Origin: Steroidobacteraceae bacterium
GTDB lineage: Bacteria > Pseudomonadota > Gammaproteobacteria > Steroidobacterales > Steroidobacteraceae
Length of the DNA: 14,659 nt
Assembly (NCBI GenBank): GCA_013044085.1
Contig: JABEVI010000060.1
Span: 1 to 14,659, forward strand
Direction of reading: 5' to 3'
The first letter of the stretch is position 1. Each line of letters opens with the position of its first letter. Shown piece by piece: positions 7,302-13,720 of this stretch. The position numbers and the translations under genes are program-made. Under the pieces are notes generated by a model that saw only the letters and a program-made list of their open reading frames with translations, did no database searches and had not been told where the DNA came from.

Positions 7302-7592
7302 ATGAGCCTTAGCCGTCAAGACGTCGAAAAGATCGCGCACCTCGCACGCCTGCTGATCTCCGAGCAGCAGATGCCGGTCTACGTGACCAGCCTCTCGGCC
7401 ATCCTTGCTTTCGTCGATCAACTGGCGAAGGTGGACACGGCGGGGGTGGCGCCGATGGCTCACCCGCTCGCCGGGCAGACACAGCGGTTGCGCACCGACG
7501 AAGTCACGGAAACGGACCAGCATGACAAGTATCAGGCGAACGCCTCGGCCGTGCAGGGCGGGTTGTACCTGGTGCCGCGCGTGATCGAGTGA
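7302..7592 (+). CDS. gatC: GatC, Asp-tRNA(Asn)/Glu-tRNA(Gln) amidotransferase subunit C
   Basis: This 96-residue subunit C of the GatCAB amidotransferase wraps around GatA and stabilises its contact with GatB. The family opening MSLSRQDVEKIAHLARL, the central AFVDQLAKVDT segment and the PMAHPL...LRTDEV block are all present, and the length is typical (about 95). The ATG at 7302 fits homology. An upstream in-frame TTG at 7278 would add 8 residues not seen in the family. No purine-rich ribosome binding site precedes 7302. gatC is the first gene of the plus-strand operon and diverges from mreB, an arrangement I recall from Pseudomonas. The gatA start lies 26 bases beyond its stop. Confidence 0.96.
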   Translation: MSLSRQDVEKIAHLARLLISEQQMPVYVTSLSAILAFVDQLAKVDTAGVAPMAHPLAGQTQRLRTDEVTETDQHDKYQANASAVQGGLYLVPRVIE

Positions 7593-7618
7593 GTCTCGAG
7601 AATCACCCCAAGGATGCG

Positions 7619-9073
7619 ATGTTGCACGACCGTTCGATCGGCGAACTAGGCGCTCTGCTGGATCGAGGCGAGGTCTCGAGCCTCGAGTTGACGAGGCATT
7701 TGTTGGCCCGCATCGAAGCGCTGAACCCGGTGCTGAACGCATTGGTGAGCGTGACCGCGGCGCAGGCGATCGCGGCAGCCTCGCTCGCAGATCGGCGGCG
7801 CGCGGCCGGGGAGAGCGGGCCGCTGCTCGGCATCCCGCTCATTCACAAGGATATTTTCTGTACCGACGGGGTGCGCACGAGCTGCGGTTCACGCATGCTC
7901 GATAACTTCATCGCCCCGTACGATGCGACCGTCGTTGCGCGCTTGAAGGCGGCCGGGGCGGTGATGCTCGGCAAGGCGAACATGGACGAGTTCGCGATGG
8001 GTTCGTCGAACGAAACCAGCTTCTACGGGCCGGTGAAGAATCCCTGGGACCTCGGCAAGGTGCCGGGGGGCTCCTCGGGGGGGTCGGCCGCCGCGGTCGC
8101 CGCGCGCCTTGCGCCGTTCGCGACCGGCACCGATACCGGCGGGTCCATCCGCCAGCCGGCGGCGCTGACCGGCGTGACCGGCATCAAGCCGACTTACGGC
8201 CGCGTGTCACGCTACGGCATGATCGCGTTCGCATCCAGCCTCGATCAGGCCGGGGTGTTCACGCGCTCGGCGGCAGACGCGGCGACCGTGCTGCAGGCGA
8301 TGGCCGGATTCGACCCCCGGGACTCGACCAGTGTCGACCTGCCGGTGCCGGACTACCGGGCGGCGCTCGGGGCTTCGTTGAAGGGCTTGAAGATCGGCCT
8401 GCTGAAGGAGTTCTCCGACGGACTCGAACCGCGTAATGCGGCGTTGATCGAGGCCGCGCTCGAGGTGTTCCGGTCACTGGGCGCGGAAACGCTCGAGATG
8501 AGCCTGCCGAACCTTCCTCTGTCGGTGCCCACCTACTATGTGGTCGCGCCGGCCGAGTGCTCGTCGAACCTGTCGCGCTTCGACGGGGTGCGTTTCGGCT
8601 ACCGTTGCGAGGATCCGCGGGATTTGATGGACCTGTACAAGCGTTCGCGCGGCGAGGGTTTCGGTGCCGAGGTCAAGCGGCGCATCATGACCGGCACCTA
8701 CGTGCTCTCCGCCGGCTACTTCGACGCCTATTACCTCAAGGCGCAGAAAGTGCGGCAACTGATCACGAACGATTTTCGCGCCGCGTTCGAGCGGGTGGAC
8801 CTGCTGCTCGGGCCCACCACACCGACACCGGCGTTCGCGATCGGCGCGAAGATCGACGATCCGGTGACGATGTACCTCAACGACATCTATACGATCGGCG
8901 CGAATCTGGCCGGCGTGCCGGCACTGTCCATGCCCGGCGGCTTCATCGACGGTCTGCCGATGGGGGTTCAGTTGATCGGCCCGCATTTCGCGGAAGCCCG
9001 GCTGCTGAACGCGGCGCATCAGTATCAACTGGCGACCGACTGGCACGATCGGGTCGCCCCCGGGATCACATGA
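7619..9073 (+). CDS. gatA: GatA, amidotransferase subunit A (glutaminase/amidase)
   Basis: This 484-residue amidase-signature enzyme releases ammonia from glutamine and passes it to GatB for amidation of Glu-tRNA(Gln) or Asp-tRNA(Asn). The Ser-cisSer-Lys triad is visible: K77 in GIPLIHKDIF, S153 in the PGGSSGGSAAAVAA block and S176 in GTDTGGSIRQPAA. These align with K79, S154 and S178 of Staphylococcus aureus GatA. I chose the ATG at 7619 because the family begins M-L-H and AAGGA lies at 7610-7614. A GTG at 7589 would overlap the gatC stop as GTGA and add 10 residues; it cannot be excluded. The stop overlaps the gatB ATG. Length and motifs are intact. Confidence 0.98.
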   Translation: MLHDRSIGELGALLDRGEVSSLELTRHLLARIEALNPVLNALVSVTAAQAIAAASLADRRRAAGESGPLLGIPLIHKDIFCTDGVRTSCGSRMLDNFIAPYDATVVARLKAAGAVMLGKANMDEFAMGSSNETSFYGPVKNPWDLGKVPGGSSGGSAAAVAARLAPFATGTDTGGSIRQPAALTGVTGIKPTYGRVSRYGMIAFASSLDQAGVFTRSAADAATVLQAMAGFDPRDSTSVDLPVPDYRAALGASLKGLKIGLLKEFSDGLEPRNAALIEAALEVFRSLGAETLEMSLPNLPLSVPTYYVVAPAECSSNLSRFDGVRFGYRCEDPRDLMDLYKRSRGEGFGAEVKRRIMTGTYVLSAGYFDAYYLKAQKVRQLITNDFRAAFERVDLLLGPTTPTPAFAIGAKIDDPVTMYLNDIYTIGANLAGVPALSMPGGFIDGLPMGVQLIGPHFAEARLLNAAHQYQLATDWHDRVAPGIT

Positions 9074-10518
9074 TGAGTGATTGGGAAGTCGTCATCGGTC
9101 TGGAGATACACGCCCAGCTCGCGACCCGCTCGAAGATCTTCTCGGGCGCGGCCACCGCCTACGGCGCACCGCCGAATTCACAGGCCTCGCTCGTCGACCT
9201 CGCGTACCCCGGCGTGTTGCCGGTGCTGAACGCCGAGGCGGTCCGCATGGCCGTGAAGTTCGGTCTCGCGATCGGTGCGCAGATCGCCGAGCGTTCAATA
9301 TTTGCGCGCAAGAACTACTTCTACCCGGATCTGCCGAAAGGCTATCAAATCAGTCAATACGAGCAGCCGGTCGTCGGCCGCGGGGCGATCGACATCGTGC
9401 TCGACGACGGCGTGCGCAAGACGGTCGGCATCACCCGGGCGCACCTGGAGGAGGATGCGGGCAAGTCCCTGCATGAAGGCCTCGCGCACGCGAGCGGCAT
9501 CGATCTGAACCGCGCCGGCACTCCGCTGCTCGAAATCGTCTCGGAGCCCGACATGCGTTCGGCCAAGGAGGCCGTCGCGTACATGAAGAAGCTGCACACC
9601 TTGGTGCGCTATCTGGAGATCTGCGACGGCAACATGCAGGAGGGTTCGTTCCGTTGCGACGCGAACGTGTCGGTGCGGCCGCGGGGCCGTGAGAAATTCG
9701 GCACACGCGCCGAGATCAAGAACCTGAATTCCTTTCGTTTCGTCGAGAAGGCGATCCATTACGAGGTTGCCCGGCAGGTCGAACTGCTGGAGAGCGGCGG
9801 CCATGTCATCCAGGAGACGCGGCTGTACGATTCGGACAAGGACGAGACCCGCTCGATGCGCTCGAAAGAAGAGGCGAACGACTATCGGTACTTCCCGGAT
9901 CCGGATCTGCTGCCGCTGCAGATCGGGCGCGAGTTCATCGAGTCGGTGCGCGCGACACTGCCGGAACTGCCCGATCAGAAGGCCGCACGCTTTGCGGCCG
10001 GGTTCGAGCTGTCAGCCTACGACGCGGGCGTGTTGTCCGCGAGCCGCGAGCTCGGCGCTTATTTCGAGGCGGTCGTCGACGCGGTCGGCGCGCCGCACGC
10101 GAAGCTCGCCGCGAACTGGGTCATGGGAGAGCTGTCGAGCGCGCTGAATCGCGACAGTCTCGAGATTCGCGATGCACGCGTCGACCCCCGGGCGCTCGGC
10201 GGCCTTCTGCAGCGCATCGTCGATGCGACGATATCGGGCAAGATCGCCAAGGATGTTTTCGAGGCAATGTGGTCCGAGGGTCAAGACGCCGACGCGATCA
10301 TCGCCGCCAAGGGCCTGCGCCAGATCACCGACACGGGTGCGATCGCGGCGGTCATCGACGCGGTGATCGCGGCCAATCCGAAGCAGCTTGCGGACTATCG
10401 GGCCGGCAAGGACAAACTGTTCGGCTTCTTCATCGGCCAGGTCATGAAGGCAACCGAAGGCAAGGCCAACCCGGCGCAGCTCAACGAGCTGTTGAGGGCG
10501 AAACTCGGCGGCGCCTGA
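9070..10518 (+). CDS. gatB: GatB, amidotransferase subunit B (tRNA-dependent kinase/amidase)
   Basis: This 482-residue subunit binds the mischarged tRNA, phosphorylates its glutamyl or aspartyl group with ATP and completes amidation with ammonia from GatA. Signatures in order are WEVVIGLEIHAQL, YFYPDLPKGYQISQYEQPV, ITRAHLEEDAGKS, DLNRAGTPLLEIVSEPD, QEGSFRCDANVSVR, RAEIKNLNSFRFVEKAI and DYRYFPDPDLLPL. A helical and YqeY-like C-terminal domain for tRNA recognition ends GKANPAQLNELLRAKL. Two adjacent ATGs exist: 9070 overlaps the gatA stop, and 9073 would shorten the protein by one residue. The frame is open far upstream inside gatA, but that part is not GatB. hslO begins 2 bases after the stop. 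Confidence 0.98.
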   Translation: MMSDWEVVIGLEIHAQLATRSKIFSGAATAYGAPPNSQASLVDLAYPGVLPVLNAEAVRMAVKFGLAIGAQIAERSIFARKNYFYPDLPKGYQISQYEQPVVGRGAIDIVLDDGVRKTVGITRAHLEEDAGKSLHEGLAHASGIDLNRAGTPLLEIVSEPDMRSAKEAVAYMKKLHTLVRYLEICDGNMQEGSFRCDANVSVRPRGREKFGTRAEIKNLNSFRFVEKAIHYEVARQVELLESGGHVIQETRLYDSDKDETRSMRSKEEANDYRYFPDPDLLPLQIGREFIESVRATLPELPDQKAARFAAGFELSAYDAGVLSASRELGAYFEAVVDAVGAPHAKLAANWVMGELSSALNRDSLEIRDARVDPRALGGLLQRIVDATISGKIAKDVFEAMWSEGQDADAIIAAKGLRQITDTGAIAAVIDAVIAANPKQLADYRAGKDKLFGFFIGQVMKATEGKANPAQLNELLRAKLGGA

Positions 10519-10520
10519 GG

Positions 10521-11414
10521 ATGCGTGACCGCGACTGCCTGCGCCGCTTCCTGTTCGAGCAGCTGCCGATTCGCGGGCAACTCGTCCACATCGATGCCGC
10601 ATGGCACGCGCTGATCGAGCATCGGGAATATCCCGAAGCGGTCCGCGACGTGCTCGGCGAGGCGGTGGCGGCGGCGCTGCTGCTCGCCAGCACGATCAAA
10701 TTCGACGGCGTGCTGTCGCTGCAGTTGCAGGGGCCGGGCCCGGTTCATCTGCTGCTTGCGCAATGCACCGAGGGGTTCGGCGTCCGTGGTCTCGCGCGTC
10801 ATCGCGACGGCGCATCGGCGAGCCGCATCGATGAACTGGTCGGGGCGGGGAATCTCACGGTCACGCTGGAGAGCGAGGATCGGGGGCGGCGCTACGAAGG
10901 CGTCGTGCCGATCGAGGGCGCGCGGCTCGCCGACAGCCTGCAGCGCTATTTCGAGAATTCCGAGCAGCTGCCGACGCGGCTGTGGTTGCACGCGGATGCG
11001 AACGGCGCGTCCGGCATGCTGCTGCAGAAACTGCCCGGCGACGCTCGCACCGCCTCCGGCGAGGATGCGGCGATCGAAGATGCCTGGCGGCGCGTGCAGT
11101 TGATCGGCGAGACGCTCACCGCCGAGGAACTCGGCACGCTCGCCGACAGCGAGATCCTGCGCCGCTTGTTCCATGAGGACGATCTGCGCCTGTTCGAATC
11201 GGCGCCGGTGTATTTCCGTTGCCGATGCTCGCGGGAACGGGTGAGCGGCATGCTGCAGGGACTCGGCGAGACGGAAACGCGCGCGTTGCTCGTGGAGCGC
11301 GGCAACGTCGAGGTGCGCTGCGATTTTTGCAACCGAGCCTACGTCTTCGACGCGGTGGATGTCGCCGGCATCTTCCAGGGCCCGTCGACGGGCGGCGGCA
11401 CCTCGATCCACTGA
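10521..11414 (+). CDS. hslO: Hsp33, redox-regulated holdase chaperone
   Basis: This 297-residue cytosolic chaperone (E. coli Hsp33 has 292) is activated by oxidation. The C-terminal redox switch is intact: C234-R-C236-SRER and C267-DFC270, the four zinc-binding cysteines. The N-terminal core shows LFEQLPIRGQLV, TIKFDGVLSLQLQGPGPVHLL, RYEGVVPIEG, YFENSEQLPTRLWL and GMLLQKLPGD, all closely matching E. coli. Two extra cysteines (C6, C82) lie outside the switch. The ATG is 2 bases after gatB TGA; a GAGG abuts the start with no spacer, so translation probably depends on coupling to gatB. Identity is secure. The frame extends upstream within gatB but that portion has no family similarity. Confidence 0.97.
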   Translation: MRDRDCLRRFLFEQLPIRGQLVHIDAAWHALIEHREYPEAVRDVLGEAVAAALLLASTIKFDGVLSLQLQGPGPVHLLLAQCTEGFGVRGLARHRDGASASRIDELVGAGNLTVTLESEDRGRRYEGVVPIEGARLADSLQRYFENSEQLPTRLWLHADANGASGMLLQKLPGDARTASGEDAAIEDAWRRVQLIGETLTAEELGTLADSEILRRLFHEDDLRLFESAPVYFRCRCSRERVSGMLQGLGETETRALLVERGNVEVRCDFCNRAYVFDAVDVAGIFQGPSTGGGTSIH

Positions 11415-11437
11415 GCAGGCGGCCTGCGATTCAAGCG

Positions 11438-12223
11438 ATGAATTTCATCGACCATCCGGACTACGCCGCCGCGGTGCGTCTGTGCGAGCGGCTCGCCGAC
11501 ACCGCGCGCGGCATCGCGCGACAGCACTTTCGTGCGTCGCTCGAGGTCGAGAAAAAGGCCGACGGCAGCCCGGTCACCGTGGCCGACCGCGGCATCGAGG
11601 ACGAGTGGCGCCGCATGATCCGCCGGGAGTTTCCCGCTCACGCGATCCGCGGCGAGGAGTTCGGCGCCGAGGGCGAAGGCGAATTCACCTGGTTCCTCGA
11701 TCCGATCGACGGAACGAAGAGCTTCGTGAGCGGCTTTCCGTTGTTCGGCTCGCTGATCGCATTGCGGTACGCCGGGCGCCCGGTGCTCGGCGTGATCGAG
11801 GCGCCGGCGCTCGAGGAGCGCTGGTTCGGCAGCGACGGTGCGCCGTCGACGTTGAACGGCCGGGTGATTCGTACGAGCGCTTGCCGGCGTCTGGCCGAGG
11901 CGACGGTCTACTCGACGTCGGCCGAGTTGTTCGATCCGGGTGATCGACGCCGTTTCGAGGCGGTCAGCGCGGGTGCGGCCTTGCGCCGCTTCGGGGGCGA
12001 TTGCTACCAGTACGGCATGCTGGCCGCCGGGTATTGTGATCTGGTGATCGAGTCACGCCTGAAAGCGCACGATTTCCTGGCGCTCATCCCGGTCATCGAG
12101 GGCGCCGGCGGCCGCATCAGCGACTGGCAGGGCGCCGCGCTTGGGCCGGGCTCGGACGGCCGCGTCATCGCCGCGGCGACCGAAGAGCTCTGGCGCGAGG
12201 CCTGCCAGGGCCTGTGCGCGTGA
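11438..12223 (+). CDS. hisN: Inositol-monophosphatase-family enzyme, probable histidinol-phosphatase HisN
   Basis: This 261-residue protein belongs to the Mg2+-dependent IMPase superfamily. Metal ligands are visible: E73-E74 in RGEEFG, D88-P-I-D91-GT in WFLDPIDGTKSF, and D212 in KAHDFLALIPVIEGAGG. The form DFLALIPVIEGAGG, instead of the WDxAA motif of classical inositol monophosphatases, is what I recall for HisN-type histidinol-phosphatases, which dephosphorylate L-histidinol phosphate in the penultimate part of histidine synthesis. Alternatives are an inositol-1-phosphatase/SuhB or a CysQ-type 3'-phosphoadenosine phosphatase; superfamily membership is near certain, substrate less so. It starts 23 bases after hslO without a clear ribosome binding site, and is followed by a hairpin terminator candidate. 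No other his gene is in the window. Confidence 0.8.
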   Translation: MNFIDHPDYAAAVRLCERLADTARGIARQHFRASLEVEKKADGSPVTVADRGIEDEWRRMIRREFPAHAIRGEEFGAEGEGEFTWFLDPIDGTKSFVSGFPLFGSLIALRYAGRPVLGVIEAPALEERWFGSDGAPSTLNGRVIRTSACRRLAEATVYSTSAELFDPGDRRRFEAVSAGAALRRFGGDCYQYGMLAAGYCDLVIESRLKAHDFLALIPVIEGAGGRISDWQGAALGPGSDGRVIAAATEELWREACQGLCA

Positions 12224-12226
12224 GCG

Positions 12227-12251
12227 CGATGCGCCACCGGGCGGCGCATCG
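12227..12251. terminator. Bidirectional hairpin between convergent genes
   Basis: CGATGCGCC (12227-12235) and GGCGCATCG (12243-12251) form a perfect 9-bp stem with a 7-base loop. It starts 4 bases after the hisN stop and ends 12 bases before the stop of the convergent VOC gene. Neither side has a T-run, so it is a weak intrinsic terminator by the classical rule, but it is well placed to end both transcripts. Confidence 0.55.
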
Positions 12252-12263
12252 GCTCATCGCCGC

Positions 12264-12650
12264 TCACTCGGCCGCGAAACAGTAGGCGCAGATCTTGTTG
12301 CCGTCCGGATCGCGGACATACGCCGCGTAGGACGTCGGCGTGAAGGTGCGCGGGCCCGGCGCGCCTTCGTCGGTGGCGCCGTTGGCGAGCGCGGCTGCGT
12401 GAAAGGCCTTCACGGCCGCGCGGGTCGATGCGGCGAACCCGATGGTGCCGCCGTTCGCATGTGTCGCCGGCTGGCCGTCGCGAGGTTTCGTCACCAGGAA
12501 CTCCGGGCCCTCGGCACCGTACAGGAAGGCCGAATCGCCGAACGGGCCGAGGTTTTTGATGCCGAGCGGCGCGAGCGCGGCATCGTAGAATTTGCGGCTC
12601 TTCGCGACATCATTGGTGCCGACACAGACGTGCGTGAATATTCCCATCAT
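12264..12650 (-). CDS. VOC-family (glyoxalase/dioxygenase fold) small protein
   Basis: This 128-residue single-domain vicinal-oxygen-chelate protein contains the paired beta-alpha-beta-beta-beta modules of the superfamily. Visible features are FTHVCVGTNDVAKSRKFYDA at the N-terminus, with a possible metal-binding His in THV, a central GGTIGFAAST strand and a C-terminal DPDGNKICAYCF. Many VOC enzymes have a Glu metal ligand just after DPDGNxI; here the residues are Cys-Ala-Tyr-Cys, so the metal site may differ or be absent. The substrate cannot be assigned. The start has AGGAG at 12656-12660, 5 bases before ATG 12650 and 8 before ATG 12647; either is possible. It lies 70 bases downstream of metR on the same strand. 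A TATCAT-like -10 in that gap lacks a matching -35. Confidence 0.85.
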   Translation of the reverse strand: MMGIFTHVCVGTNDVAKSRKFYDAALAPLGIKNLGPFGDSAFLYGAEGPEFLVTKPRDGQPATHANGGTIGFAASTRAAVKAFHAAALANGATDEGAPGPRTFTPTSYAAYVRDPDGNKICAYCFAAE

Positions 12651-12720
12651 CAACTCTCCTTGGATCCGTGAAATGACCGCGGGGGCGCATGATATACCGC
12701 GCGCCGGCGCCATGCGGCGT

Positions 12721-13647
12721 CTACAGGGCCGAGACACCCTGCAGTTCGGTCAGGCACAGGGACCGGGTCAGGGTGATGAACTCGCGGATATAGGCGACCT
12801 CGGCGCCCGCACGGCGGGTTGCCGCGTACAGATCGCAGCGAAGGCCGCCACGGCCGATCGGCCGCGAGACGACGTAGCCGCGTGCGATGTAATGGCCGAT
12901 CGTCCACGCCGGCAGCGCGGCGATGCCGCGACCGCTCGCGACGAGCTGCAGGATCGCGACGGTGAGCTCGGCGGTGCGCCGGCGCGGATTCACGCCGGCC
13001 GGCACGAGGCAGTGCTTCATCACGTCGAGCATCTCATCGGGTACGGGGTAGGTGATCAAGGTTTGATCCTGAAAGTCGGCGGCCTCGAGCCACGGCTTCG
13101 CGGCCAAGGGGTGGGTCGGGCTCATCAGCGCCACGCTTTCGTAGCGGAACAGCGGACTGAAGCTGAGCAGCGGTCGCGCGGGCGGCTCATCGTGAACGAC
13201 CGCAAGTTCCGCATCGGCACGTTCCACGAGCGGCAGCGGGTCGGCGACGAAGCCGGAGATGATGTCGAGCTCGACACCCGGCCAAAGCGGGCGAAATGCG
13301 TCCATCGCCGGCATCAACCAATCGAAGCAGTTGTGGCATTGCACGGCGACCCGCAATGGCCCGCCGCCGCCGCCGGCAAGACGGGCGAGTTCGCGCTCGG
13401 CATCGGCGACCTGGGGCAGCACGCTGCGCGCCAGATCGAGCAGCCGGGTCCCGGCCGCCGTGAAACGTACCGGGCGTACGTTCTTGACGAGCAGAATCGT
13501 GCCGTAGTGGCGCTCGAGCGCTTTTAGTTGATGCGAGAGCGCCGACTGGGTCAGGTACAGCCGGGCGGCGGCCTTCGACAGATTGCCGCACTCGTCGAGG
13601 GCGAGCAGGGTCTCCAAGTGGCGCAGTTCGAGCACGGGTTGCGGCAT
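12721..13647 (-). CDS. metR: MetR, LysR-type regulator of methionine synthesis
   Basis: This 308-residue LysR-type regulator closely tracks E. coli MetR. It has an N-terminal winged helix-turn-helix (about residues 6-65, GNLSKAAARLYLTQSALSHQ at 21-40), the VAVQCHNCFDWLMPAMDAF block at the start of the effector domain, HPLAAKPWLEAADF, LITYPVPDEMLDVMKHCLVPAGV, and GRGIAALPAWTI. In enterobacteria MetR uses homocysteine as co-inducer and activates metE, metH, metF and others. It is divergent from metF here, with a 73-base shared control region carrying a consensus MetR site that overlaps its own start (autoregulation likely). AAGGG on the minus strand, 5 bases before the ATG, is the ribosome binding site and lies within that operator. 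Confidence 0.95.
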   Translation of the reverse strand: MPQPVLELRHLETLLALDECGNLSKAAARLYLTQSALSHQLKALERHYGTILLVKNVRPVRFTAAGTRLLDLARSVLPQVADAERELARLAGGGGGPLRVAVQCHNCFDWLMPAMDAFRPLWPGVELDIISGFVADPLPLVERADAELAVVHDEPPARPLLSFSPLFRYESVALMSPTHPLAAKPWLEAADFQDQTLITYPVPDEMLDVMKHCLVPAGVNPRRRTAELTVAILQLVASGRGIAALPAWTIGHYIARGYVVSRPIGRGGLRCDLYAATRRAGAEVAYIREFITLTRSLCLTELQGVSAL

Positions 13648-13659
13648 GAATTCCCTTCA
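13647..13659. promoter_or_regulatory. Predicted MetR operator 1 (consensus match)
   Basis: TGAATTCCCTTCA matches the published MetR consensus TGAA-N5-TTCA exactly. It begins on the first base of the metR start codon and covers the metR ribosome binding site, so bound MetR could block its own expression. Exact match plus location beside metR makes this a good prediction. Confidence 0.65.
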
Positions 13660-13673
13660 CGGTTTCCATGAAA

Positions 13674-13694
13674 ATAATGAGTTTGAATCATTAT
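13674..13694. promoter_or_regulatory. Predicted MetR operator 2 (7-bp inverted repeat)
   Basis: ATAATGA (13674-13680) and TCATTAT (13688-13694) are a perfect 7-bp inverted repeat with a 7-base spacer. The core has the TGA-N7-TCA spacing of the MetR consensus and the T-N11-A form of LysR boxes, with two mismatches at the inner consensus positions. Its centre (13684) is 31 bp from operator 1 (13653), about three helical turns, so two dimers would bind one face. It includes -10-like hexamers for both directions (CATTAT plus at 13689-13694, CATAAT minus at 13695-13690). Confidence 0.5.
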
Positions 13695-13720
13695 GCCCGT
13701 TCTTGCATCGTCATCCCCCC

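Noticed and set aside
7169..7303. 45-codon upstream extension of mreB
   Set aside because: MreB proteins begin M-x-K-x-x-R-G-x-F-S; the extension would cover the promoter region and has no family match.
6152..7312. A 386-codon open frame on the plus strand, opposite mreB
   Set aside because: It is antisense to a textbook MreB. The translation is rich in Arg, Asp and His with no recognisable motif, as expected for frame shadows in high-GC DNA.
7589..7618. GTG start for gatA overlapping the gatC stop
   Set aside because: Family N-termini match the ATG at 7619, which also has AAGGA upstream. The GTG remains possible but is second choice.
8557..9069. Upstream extension of the gatB frame inside gatA
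   Set aside because: The first part is an Arg-rich out-of-frame reading of gatA. GatB homology starts at the ATG at 9070 or 9073.
12651..12720. Possible promoter and hairpins between metR and the VOC gene
   Set aside because: A TATCAT-like hexamer has no usable -35, and the short GC inverted repeats are expected at this base composition; not strong enough to list.
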